DNA from: Vicinamibacteria bacterium
Lineage (GTDB): Bacteria; Acidobacteriota; Vicinamibacteria; Fen-336
DNA length: 64,000 nt
Direction: 5' to 3'
Assembly: GCA_025994075.1 (NCBI GenBank)
Contig: JAMQGV010000037.1
Location: 1-64,000 of the forward strand
The position numbers and the translations under genes were made by a program. Shown piece after piece: positions 44,176 to 52,017 of the stretch (the stretch's first letter is position 1; every line of letters begins with the position of its first letter). The notes under the pieces were generated by a model that saw nothing but the letters and a program-made list of their open reading frames with translations, did no database searches and was not told where the DNA came from.

Positions 44176-46506
44176 TTGGCGCTGCGGCTGAACAGCCTGA
44201 AGACGCGCACCGCCTTCGCGATCGCCGCGGTGATCGTGGTGATCCTGGTGGTGAACGCCGTCTACCTGATCCTCACCAAGCGCTCCGAGCTGGAGACCGA
44301 CATCGAAGAGGGGGCGGCCCGCTTCGCCCACCTGACGCGGGCCCCGATCTGCGTCGGCTACGAGACCTACTACCTCTCGGGCTTCTACAAGTTCCGCGAG
44401 CTGATGCGGGACTACCTGAGGCTCGACGAGAACGTCGAGCGGGTGCTGATCGTCAACGTCAACGGCCGCATCCTGTTCGACTCCCGCGAGCTCGACGACC
44501 CCGACCCGCAGCGCGACGCCGGCGGCGCCGAGCGCTGGGTGCGCGACCCGGAGCGGCTGGAGGCGATCAAGAAGCTGGAGCCGACCCGGATCGCCTCCGT
44601 CGACGAGACCGGCGCCCGCCGGCTCGAGATCGTCGCCCCCTACATCGAGGACTGGGGCCGCCACCGGCTGTCGGTCGTCTACCACGTCAGCTTCAGCCGG
44701 ATGGGCCCCGCGATCCGCGAGCTCGTCTACGCCACGGTCGGCCTGACGCTGCTCTCGATCCTGGCCTCGGTCGGGGTGGCGCTGTGGCTCGCCTCCCGCA
44801 TCACCCGGCCGCTCGAGGAGCTGACGGCCGGCGCGCTCGACCTGGCCGAGGGCCACTTCGACCGCCGGCTGACGATCCGCTCGAACGACGAGATCCAGAT
44901 CCTGGCCGACGCCTTCAACACCATGACCGAGCGGCTCAAGGAGAACGTCGAGCAGCTCGAGCAGTCGAACAAGAAGCTGGGCCAGGTCAACGAGGAACTC
45001 AAGGAGCTGGACCGCCTGAAGTCCGACCTGCTGGCCAACGTCAGCCACGAGCTGCGCACGCCGCTGACCGCGATCCGCGGCTACACCGACTACATGCGCG
45101 AGGGCAAGCTGGGTCCCATCACCGAGAAGCAGGAGAAGGGGCTGCTGGTGGTCGGCCGGAACCTGGAGCGGCTGTCGCGCTCGATCAACGACCTGCTCGA
45201 CTTCTCGCGGATGGAGACGGGGCGGATCGCCCTCAACATCGCCCCCTTCTCGCTGCGCGGGCTGGTCGACCAGATCGCGACGACCGTGCGCTCCGAGCTC
45301 GACAAGAAGCGGCTGGCGCTGCGGGCCGACGTGGGCGACGAGCTGCACGTGATCGCCGACCGCGAGAAGGTCTCGCAGGTGATCGAGAACCTGGTGATCA
45401 ACGCGATCAAGTTCACGCCCGAGGGCGGGCTGATCACCGTCGCGGCGCGGCGGGTCCGGGTCGGCGAGCGCTTGTGCGCCGAGGTGCGGATCGAGGACAC
45501 CGGGATCGGCATCCCGGCCGCCCAGCTCGACAAGGTCTTCAACCGCTTCCACCAGGTCGACGGCTCGACCACCCGTCGCTTCGGGGGCGTCGGCCTCGGG
45601 CTCTCGATCGTGAAGAGCATCCTCGACGCCCACGGGGTGCCGATCGACGTGGACAGCGAGGAGGGCCGCGGCACCTGCTTCCGCTTCGCGCTGCCGCTGC
45701 GCGAGGGCGACGCCGACGCGGAGCGCGAGGCGCGGGCCGGCGCCAGCCCCGGCGGCACGCCGCTGCGCGGGCGGCTGCTGGTGGTCGACGACGAGGCTTC
45801 GTTCCGCGACTCGCTCCGCGCCCAGCTCGAGGCGGCCGGCTACGCGGTGCGCACGGCGGGCAGCGCGGCCGAGGCGACCGAGGCGATCGTGACCTCGCGG
45901 CCGGACGCGGTGCTGCTCGACCTGATGCTGCCCGACCGCAGCGGCCTCGACCTGCTGCGCCAGCTCAAGGACGACGCCTCGACCCGTGACCTGCCGGTGC
46001 TGGTGATCTCGATCTCGGGCGACTCGCCGCGGGCGCTGACGCTGGGCGCCGCCGAGTGCCTGATGAAGCCGGTCGACCGCGCGGCGCTCTCGGGCGTGCT
46101 GCGACGCCTGCTCGACGGCCGCCAGCGCCCGCGCATCCTGGTCGCGGACGACGAGCCCGACACGGTGGCGCTGCTGTGCGAGACGCTGCGCGCCGAGGGC
46201 TTCGAGACGATCACCGCCGCCGACGGGGCCGAGGCCCTGGAGGCGCTGCGCCGCGAGCGGCCCGACCTGCTGCTGCTCGACGTGATGATGCCGCGGCTGT
46301 CGGGCTTCGAGGTGATGGAGATGATGAGGCGCAACCCCGACCTGGCCGGCATCCCGGTGGTCGTGCTGACCGCGCGCGGGGACGAGGTCGACGTCCGACG
46401 CGGCCTGGCGCTGGGGGCCCGGCGCTACGTGAGCAAGCCGTTCGACGTGCAGGCGCTGATCGGCGAGGTGCGCCGCCACGTCGCGCCGGCGGGGAGGGCG
46501 TCGTGA
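44176..46506 (+). CDS. Hybrid sensor histidine kinase with two receiver domains
   Basis: 776 residues from a TTG start with AGGAG (44164-44168) upstream. TM1 about 11-33, a periplasmic sensor about 34-182, TM2 about 183-205, HAMP about 206-258, a coiled coil (about 255-283), then HisKA with His291 in ANVSHELRTPLTAIRGY, an ATPase domain (VIENLVINAIKFTPEGG, DTGIGIP, FGGVGLGLSIV), receiver 1 (LLVVDDEASF; LLDLMLPDRSG) and receiver 2 (ILVADDEPDT; LLLDVMMPRLSG; YVSKPFD). All phosphorelay residues look present. It is followed by a free receiver protein and two EAL proteins, so it probably feeds c-di-GMP turnover. The signal is unknown. Confidence 0.95.
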   Translation: MALRLNSLKTRTAFAIAAVIVVILVVNAVYLILTKRSELETDIEEGAARFAHLTRAPICVGYETYYLSGFYKFRELMRDYLRLDENVERVLIVNVNGRILFDSRELDDPDPQRDAGGAERWVRDPERLEAIKKLEPTRIASVDETGARRLEIVAPYIEDWGRHRLSVVYHVSFSRMGPAIRELVYATVGLTLLSILASVGVALWLASRITRPLEELTAGALDLAEGHFDRRLTIRSNDEIQILADAFNTMTERLKENVEQLEQSNKKLGQVNEELKELDRLKSDLLANVSHELRTPLTAIRGYTDYMREGKLGPITEKQEKGLLVVGRNLERLSRSINDLLDFSRMETGRIALNIAPFSLRGLVDQIATTVRSELDKKRLALRADVGDELHVIADREKVSQVIENLVINAIKFTPEGGLITVAARRVRVGERLCAEVRIEDTGIGIPAAQLDKVFNRFHQVDGSTTRRFGGVGLGLSIVKSILDAHGVPIDVDSEEGRGTCFRFALPLREGDADAEREARAGASPGGTPLRGRLLVVDDEASFRDSLRAQLEAAGYAVRTAGSAAEATEAIVTSRPDAVLLDLMLPDRSGLDLLRQLKDDASTRDLPVLVISISGDSPRALTLGAAECLMKPVDRAALSGVLRRLLDGRQRPRILVADDEPDTVALLCETLRAEGFETITAADGAEALEALRRERPDLLLLDVMMPRLSGFEVMEMMRRNPDLAGIPVVVLTARGDEVDVRRGLALGARRYVSKPFDVQALIGEVRRHVAPAGRAS

Positions 46507-46522
46507 TCCGCGGGCAGGTTTC

Positions 46523-46903
46523 ATGAACAAGAAGATCCTGATCGTCGACGACGAGGAGGACATCCTCAACTTCCTGGAGCTGGTGCTGCGGGAGAAGGGC
46601 TACGACGTGGAAACCGCGTCCGGCGGTCACGAGGCCCTCACCAAGGCCCAGATCGAGCGCCCCGACCTGGTGTTGCTCGACGTGATGATGCCGCAGATGG
46701 ACGGCTGGGAAGTGCTGAAGCTGCTGCGCGTCGACGAGGCCACCGCCTCGATCCCGGTGGCGATGCTGTCGGCGCGCACCGAGGCCAAGGACCGCGTGCA
46801 GGGCCTGCAGGAAGGGGCCATCGACTACATCTGCAAGCCGTTCTCGCTGCAGGAGCTGCTGGGCAAGATCGAGGCCATCTTCGCGCAGGTGGAGGGCGCC
46901 TGA
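46523..46903 (+). CDS. Single-domain response regulator
   Basis: 126-residue CheY-like receiver: KILIVDDEEDILNFL, phospho-acceptor Asp53 in LVLLDVMMPQMDG, Thr/Ser switch region AMLSARTEAKDR and Lys105 in YICKPFSLQ. No output domain. It sits 16 bases after the hybrid kinase and its stop overlaps the proposed CTG start of the next EAL gene, so it is likely the phosphate shuttle of this cluster. Confidence 0.95.
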   Translation: MNKKILIVDDEEDILNFLELVLREKGYDVETASGGHEALTKAQIERPDLVLLDVMMPQMDGWEVLKLLRVDEATASIPVAMLSARTEAKDRVQGLQEGAIDYICKPFSLQELLGKIEAIFAQVEGA

Positions 46904-48225
46904 ACTCGCCGAGCCCCCGGCAGCCCGCCGGACAGGACTACTTCGTCCTCCGCGCCGAGTGGCTGCGCTTCCGGACCCACGTCCACGACGCCAACACCGA
47001 CCTGCCGACGCTGGCGGCGGTGAGCGACGACGTGCGCCGGCTGCTGGAGGAACGCGGCAGCGCCGCGATCGTCTACCTCGACCTCGCCACGGGCGGCCAG
47101 CTCGAGGCCCAGCACGGCTGGCAGGCCTACGACGACCTGCTGCGCGAGTTCGCCACGGCCCTCGGCTCGCTGCGCGAGACCGGGGTCCTCTCCCACCGCG
47201 ACCTGGTGGCGGTCGCCGCCGTGCGCGCGGACAAGTTCGTGGTGGTGCTCGGCGGCGGCCCCCGCGCCCTCGATCCCGGGACCGCGACCGCGGCCGTCGA
47301 GCGCCTGTGCCAGGCGCTGCGCGCCGCGCTCGAGCTGCGGTGGCGGGCGCTGGGCGGCCTGCCCCCGGCCTTCCACGCCGGCCACGCGGTGGTGTACCGG
47401 GATCCGATGCTGCGCGCCGAGCGCGCCGTGCACCGGGCGCTCGACGAGGCGCTGCGGCAGAGCCGGGCGGCGCGGGCCAAGGAGGACGTCGCGTCCGCCC
47501 GCCGGATCGACACGCTCGTGGCGGAGGGCGGCGTCGTCGCCTGGTTCCAGCCGATCCTGGCCCTCGACGGAGGCCGCGTCCTGGGTCACGAGGTGTTCTC
47601 CCACGGGGCGGGCGGCGGCCCGCTCGAGGACGCGGAGCGGCTGTTCGCGCTCGCCGAGCGGACGGGCCGGCTGCAGGCGCTGGAGCGCGCGTGCCGGCGC
47701 CTGGCGCTGAGCGGCGCGCGGCGCCACCTGCCGCGGGGCGCCAAGCTGTTCCTCAACACCTCGGCCGCGTCGCTGGCCGACCCCGAGCTCGCGGGCGCCG
47801 CCTTCACCCGCATGGTCGAGGCGGCCGGTCTCGACCGCGGCGACGTCGTGCTCGAGATCACCGAGCGGGTCGCGCTCTCCGAGCGGCGCCAGTTCCGCGA
47901 GGCACTGGCCGGCCTCAAGCGCCGCGGGTTCCAGATCGCGGTGGACGACATGGGCGCCGGCTACTCCTCGCTGCAGAGCCTGGTCGACGTCGAGCCCGAC
48001 TACCTCAAGTTCGACATGACCCTGGTCCGCCACATCGACCGCAGCCTGATCAAGCGCAGCCTGCTGGAGACCCTCGTGGACCTGGCCCAGCGGATCGGCG
48101 CCCGGGTCATCGCCGAAGGCATCGAGGCCGACTCCGAGTACCATGCGCTGCGCGAGCTGGGCGTGCCGCTGGGCCAGGGCCGGTTCCTGGCCGCGCCGCG
48201 ACCCGTGCCCGCGGAGAACCCATGA
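46900..48225 (+). CDS. Degenerate GGDEF - EAL domain protein (first of a tandem pair)
   Basis: 441 residues if it starts at the CTG at 46900, which overlaps the receiver stop as CTGA; the nearest standard start is GTG 47020. The longer form is favoured because the stretch before 47020 (AEWLRFRTHVHDANTDLPTL) aligns with the N terminus of the next paralogue (LPTLHERLPDL). The N-terminal domain is a GGDEF relic (RADKFVVVL in place of GGDEF). The EAL domain (about 205-435) has VAWFQPILALDG, EVF instead of EAL, LFLNTSAASL, VVLEITERV, AVDDMGAGYSSL, YLKFDMTLV, VIAEGIE and GQGRF. Metal and catalytic residues are mostly kept, so c-di-GMP hydrolysis or binding is possible. Confidence 0.82.
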   Translation: MNSPSPRQPAGQDYFVLRAEWLRFRTHVHDANTDLPTLAAVSDDVRRLLEERGSAAIVYLDLATGGQLEAQHGWQAYDDLLREFATALGSLRETGVLSHRDLVAVAAVRADKFVVVLGGGPRALDPGTATAAVERLCQALRAALELRWRALGGLPPAFHAGHAVVYRDPMLRAERAVHRALDEALRQSRAARAKEDVASARRIDTLVAEGGVVAWFQPILALDGGRVLGHEVFSHGAGGGPLEDAERLFALAERTGRLQALERACRRLALSGARRHLPRGAKLFLNTSAASLADPELAGAAFTRMVEAAGLDRGDVVLEITERVALSERRQFREALAGLKRRGFQIAVDDMGAGYSSLQSLVDVEPDYLKFDMTLVRHIDRSLIKRSLLETLVDLAQRIGARVIAEGIEADSEYHALRELGVPLGQGRFLAAPRPVPAENP

Positions 48226-49460
48226 CCGGGGCCACGCTGCCCACGCTTCACGAGAGGCTGCCAGACCTCGCCGCGGTGCTCGCCGAGCGCGGCGCGCTGG
48301 GCGTCGTGTTGATCGACGCCTCGTCGCTCGACGAGGTCGAGGAGGACTACGGACAGGAAGCTCGCGACCGCGTGCGCGAGCGCCTGACCCAGGCGGTCGG
48401 CGAGGTTCGCGAGCGCGAGCTGCGCCAGCTCGACAACGTGTGCCAGGAGGCACCCGGCGGCCTCTCGTTCGTCGTGGCGCTCGGGCCGAAGCGGCGGCGC
48501 AACAGCCCGGTCACGATGGCCGACGTGCGCCAGGTGCGGCAGCGGCTGCTCACGGCCCTCGGGCCCGCGCTCCCGCGCGCGGTGTTCCCGTACCGCAAGT
48601 CGGCTCCCAAGCTGGACGTCGGGGTGGCGATCGCGCTGCACAATCCGCTGCTGCGGCCCGAGCGGGTGCTGGCGCGGGCGCTGGAGGCGGCCCGCCGCGG
48701 CAGCGCCCACCAGCGCGAGGCCGACGAGCTGGCCCAGCTCGACCGCCTCCACGACCTGATCGCCGGCGAGCGGGTGGTCACCGCCTACCAGCCGATCGTC
48801 GGGCTCGTCGACCGCCAGCCGCTCGGCTACGAGGCGCTGACCCGCGGCGCCCGCGGCTCGGGACTGGAGGCCGCCGACGAGCTGTTCGGAACCGCCGAGA
48901 GCCATCACCTGCTGGTCGAGCTGGACCGGCTGTGCCGGATGCGCGCGCTGCTCAACTCGGGCAAGCTGCCGACCCAGACCAAGCTGTTCGTCAACACGCT
49001 GCCGGCGACGATCCGTGACCCGGGCTTCCGCGGGCGCACGCTGATCGACTCGCTGGAGAAGGCACGGGTCAGCCCGCACCGGATCGTGATCGAGATCACC
49101 GAGCGTCTGGTGATCGAGAACTACGCGCTGTTCCAGGAGACCACGGCCTACTTCACCGACCTCGGCATGTCGTTCGCCGTCGACGACGTGGGCGCCGGCT
49201 ACTCCGGCCTGGAGGCGATCGCGCGGCTGAAGCCCGCGTACCTCAAGATCGACATGGGTCTCGTGCGCGACGTCCACGTGAGCCAGGTCAACCGCGAGAT
49301 GGTGAAGGCGATCGTGTCGCTCGGGCACGGCATCGGCGCCAAGGTGATCGGCGAGGGCATCCACTCGGAAGAGGAGGCCATCTCGCTGGTCGCCGCCGGC
49401 GTCGACTACGGCCAGGGTTTCCACCTCGGCCGCCCGATCGTGGCCGAGGTCCAGCCCTAG
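48222..49460 (+). CDS. Degenerate GGDEF - EAL domain protein (second of a tandem pair)
   Basis: 412 residues, ATG overlapping the upstream stop as ATGA. It is a paralogue of the preceding gene. The N-terminal GGDEF relic reads APGGLSFVVAL. The EAL domain is closer to consensus: VTAYQPIVGLVDRQPLGYEA then LTRGA, LFVNTLPATI, IVIEITERLV, FAVDDVGAGYSGLEAI, YLKIDMGLVRDV, KVIGEGIHSEEE and DYGQGFHLGRP, with all expected metal ligands. It is the better candidate of the two for an active c-di-GMP phosphodiesterase. Its TAG stop shares CTAG with the stop of the convergent FHA gene (49457-49460). Confidence 0.9.
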   Translation: MTGATLPTLHERLPDLAAVLAERGALGVVLIDASSLDEVEEDYGQEARDRVRERLTQAVGEVRERELRQLDNVCQEAPGGLSFVVALGPKRRRNSPVTMADVRQVRQRLLTALGPALPRAVFPYRKSAPKLDVGVAIALHNPLLRPERVLARALEAARRGSAHQREADELAQLDRLHDLIAGERVVTAYQPIVGLVDRQPLGYEALTRGARGSGLEAADELFGTAESHHLLVELDRLCRMRALLNSGKLPTQTKLFVNTLPATIRDPGFRGRTLIDSLEKARVSPHRIVIEITERLVIENYALFQETTAYFTDLGMSFAVDDVGAGYSGLEAIARLKPAYLKIDMGLVRDVHVSQVNREMVKAIVSLGHGIGAKVIGEGIHSEEEAISLVAAGVDYGQGFHLGRPIVAEVQP

Positions 49461-49828
49461 GCGGGGGGTTCTTCCGGCGCGACCGCCGCAGGCGGGGCGG
49501 TTTCGGCAGCGGCGAACGGCAGCGCGCCGGCCTCGAAGCGGCAGACGGCGCGGCCGAAGCGGACCTCGTCGCCGTCCGCCAGGCACGCCTCGCTGACCAC
49601 CGCGCCGTTGACGCGGGTGCGGTTGGTGGACTCGAGGTCCAGCACGTACCAGCGATCCTCGCGCCGCTCGAGGCGGGCGTGGCAGCGCGACACCAGCGGC
49701 TCGTCCACCAGCAGCTCGACGTCCTCGCGGCCGACGTGGAACGGCCCGTCGCCGGCGAGCGGGAACGCCAGCGGCTCGCCTCCGGGCCGCAGCCACACGA
49801 GCCGCGCCGCGGGCGCGTTCTCGCTCAC
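49457..49828 (-). CDS. FHA-domain protein
   Basis: 123 residues from a GTG overlapping the upstream stop as GTGA. Forkhead-associated fold: FHVGREDVELLVDEPLVSRC (the GR and SxxH phosphothreonine-binding residues, with His50), WYVLDLESTNRTRVNG with Arg where Gly is usual, and ADGDEVRFGRAVCRFE. It should bind phosphothreonine peptides made by the kinase in the same operon. Short acidic/Ala-Pro C-terminal tail. Last gene of the PP2C-kinase-TPR-PEGA-FHA run. Confidence 0.93.
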   Translation of the reverse strand: MSENAPAARLVWLRPGGEPLAFPLAGDGPFHVGREDVELLVDEPLVSRCHARLERREDRWYVLDLESTNRTRVNGAVVSEACLADGDEVRFGRAVCRFEAGALPFAAAETAPPAAVAPEEPPA

Positions 49829-52017
49829 TGCTTCTCCAGGCTGCCACCGGCGCGGCGCGCGGCCAGCGGCGCGACGGGCGGTCCATCGTTGTCGAACAGC
49901 GTGGCGTCGGTCGAGGCCGCCGCCTCCCGATAGGCCGCCTCGGCCTCCTGGCGGTAGCCCAGCCGCTCGAGCGCGAGGCCGACGTAGTAGAGCGCGGTGC
50001 CGCGCGACAGCCCGGGCCGCTTCGGCAGCTCGGACGCCGCCCGCGTCACGTGCTCGTGGGCCGCGGCGAAGTCCTCGAAGTGCCACGCGCAGAGCCCCAG
50101 GTTGAGGCGCGCGAAGGCCGCGGCCTCGGTGCCCGGGTAGCCTTCGACCTGCTGACGCAGGTCCATCATCAGCTTGTTGTAGAGCAGGCCGGGGTCGTGC
50201 AGCGGGATCTCCTGTGGCGTGCTCTCGAGCGTCAGGTCCACCGCCCGCGTCGCGCCGCCGGGGCCGCGGACGTGCAGCGACACCCGCTGACCGGCGGCCT
50301 TGCGCTGGGCCGCAGCGGTCAGGTCCGCAGTGCGGAGCACGGCCTGGCCGTCGACCGCGTAGACGACGTCGCCTGGCTCCAGCCCGACCCGCGCGGCGGG
50401 GCTGTCGGGCACGACCCGCAGCACCGGCACGCCCTCGTGGATCAGGGTGTCGACGGTGATCAGCCCGGTCCACGGGCGGTAGAGCGTCACCTTCTGGTCG
50501 ATCGCGCCGATGAAGCGCAGGTACGACGCGCTCTCGGAGAACACGACGTCCCACTCGTCGGCGACGGCGTTGCCGGCGGCCAGCAGGTGCAGCGTCGCCG
50601 TGCGCAGCAGCCGCTCGTCGGGCAGCACGGCCAGCAGGAAGCCCTGCACCTCGAGCTGCGCCGCCAGCTTCTCGGTCGCGCGGCGGACCTGGTCGGAGGT
50701 GGCGCCGCCGCCGCGCACCAGGCTGGCACGGGTCATCTGCTCCGCCGCAAGCACGTTGTCGACCAGCTCGCGCGGCGCGGTCAGCACGTTGAGCGACTGG
50801 ATGCGCGCCAGGTTCTGCACCAGCTTCTCTTCGACCTCGCCGACCAGCCGCTCGCCCGCGGGCGAGGAAGCCAGCACGCCGAGGAAGGCGAGGCTGGGGC
50901 GGATCGGGCAGTCGAGGCTGAGTGTCTCGCCACGGGCGAGGTTGATTTCCTGGACGAACTTGCCGGCCTGGTGCTTGACCTCGAGCCGGTGCTTGCCCGA
51001 GCAGACCCCGGTCAGCTCGCGCGGCGTCAGCCCCATCGACTCGCCGTCGAGGAAGATGCGGGCGCCCGCGGGGTCGGAACGCAGCACGAGGGTGGCCAGC
51101 GAGTCCTCCAGCTTGACCGGCTCGTAGTCGAAGTCGGAGGCCTCGGGGATCTCGAGGGTGGCCGCGATCGGCTCGTAGCAGCGCTTGCGGAACTCGACGC
51201 GGTGGGCGCCGATCGAGAGGTTCGCGACCTCGGTGCGGGCCGACGTGCGCAGCGGGTCGAGCCCGCGGGCGCGCGCGACCTCGTGCTGGTCGGCGGGCAG
51301 GGCCCCGGCCGTGACCGCTGCCAGCTTGCCGTCGACCCAGATCTCGACGCCCGCCGGCTCGGTGATGAAGAACGTGCTGGCCGCGGTCCGGGTCAGCGGC
51401 ACCTGCAGCGTCTCCGTCGCGCGGGGCGCGATCGACACGTGGCGGGTCTCGGTGGCGTAGCCCTCGCGCGCGACCTCGACGCTGTAGTCGCCGGCCAGCA
51501 CCTCCATCGGGAAGAAGTTGGTCAGCGCCAGGAACTCGCCGTTGAGGGAGACGCGAGCGCCCGCCGGCTCGGACTCGACGGCCAGGAAGCCGACCAGCGA
51601 CTTCTTGACCGAGTCGAAGTAGTCGACGACCTTGGGCGAGACCCGATCGCGCGAGAGCTGGTACTGCGGCGTCAGCCGCAGCAGCGAGCTGAAGTCCTCG
51701 GTCGCCTTCTCGGCGAGCCCGATGCCGTAGTAGGCCCGCCCACGCAGCTCGTACGACTGCGCCAGCAGGTCGCGGCCGCGCTGCGGGAGCTGGCCCTGGC
51801 GGCGCAGCGACTCGAGGCGGTCGATCACGCGGTCGAAGCCGACGATCGAGCGGCTCTGCTGGGTGCCGTCGAACTCGGCCTGGGCGGCGACGAACAGGTT
51901 CTGGACGTCCTGCAGCTCGGCCTGGACGGTCGGCGATTCCGGCACCGGGGCCTGCGCCCGCGACGGGAGCGCGACGCACAGCAGCGACAGCGCGGCAGCC
52001 AGCAGGCGGATCTTCAC
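49825..52017 (-). CDS. Exported PEGA / PDZ / TPR protein
   Basis: 730 residues from a GTG overlapping the TPR-NHL stop as GTGA. Signal peptide VKIRLLAAALSLLCVALPSRA. TPR-like helices at about 25-140 are followed by three PEGA repeats (FLAVESEPAGARVSLNGEFL, FITEPAGVEIWVDGKL, LVLRSDPAGARIFLDGESMG), a middle domain with no clear family (about 380-520, EEKLVQNLARIQSLNVLTAP), a PDZ domain (VVPDSPAARVGLEPGDVVYA), and C-terminal TPRs (LYYVGLALERLGYRQEAEAA). PEGA and PDZ modules suggest a periplasmic scaffold. The same operon encodes a PEGA-tailed kinase, so the two may meet across the membrane. No enzyme motif. Confidence 0.82.
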   Translation of the reverse strand: MKIRLLAAALSLLCVALPSRAQAPVPESPTVQAELQDVQNLFVAAQAEFDGTQQSRSIVGFDRVIDRLESLRRQGQLPQRGRDLLAQSYELRGRAYYGIGLAEKATEDFSSLLRLTPQYQLSRDRVSPKVVDYFDSVKKSLVGFLAVESEPAGARVSLNGEFLALTNFFPMEVLAGDYSVEVAREGYATETRHVSIAPRATETLQVPLTRTAASTFFITEPAGVEIWVDGKLAAVTAGALPADQHEVARARGLDPLRTSARTEVANLSIGAHRVEFRKRCYEPIAATLEIPEASDFDYEPVKLEDSLATLVLRSDPAGARIFLDGESMGLTPRELTGVCSGKHRLEVKHQAGKFVQEINLARGETLSLDCPIRPSLAFLGVLASSPAGERLVGEVEEKLVQNLARIQSLNVLTAPRELVDNVLAAEQMTRASLVRGGGATSDQVRRATEKLAAQLEVQGFLLAVLPDERLLRTATLHLLAAGNAVADEWDVVFSESASYLRFIGAIDQKVTLYRPWTGLITVDTLIHEGVPVLRVVPDSPAARVGLEPGDVVYAVDGQAVLRTADLTAAAQRKAAGQRVSLHVRGPGGATRAVDLTLESTPQEIPLHDPGLLYNKLMMDLRQQVEGYPGTEAAAFARLNLGLCAWHFEDFAAAHEHVTRAASELPKRPGLSRGTALYYVGLALERLGYRQEAEAAYREAAASTDATLFDNDGPPVAPLAARRAGGSLEKQ

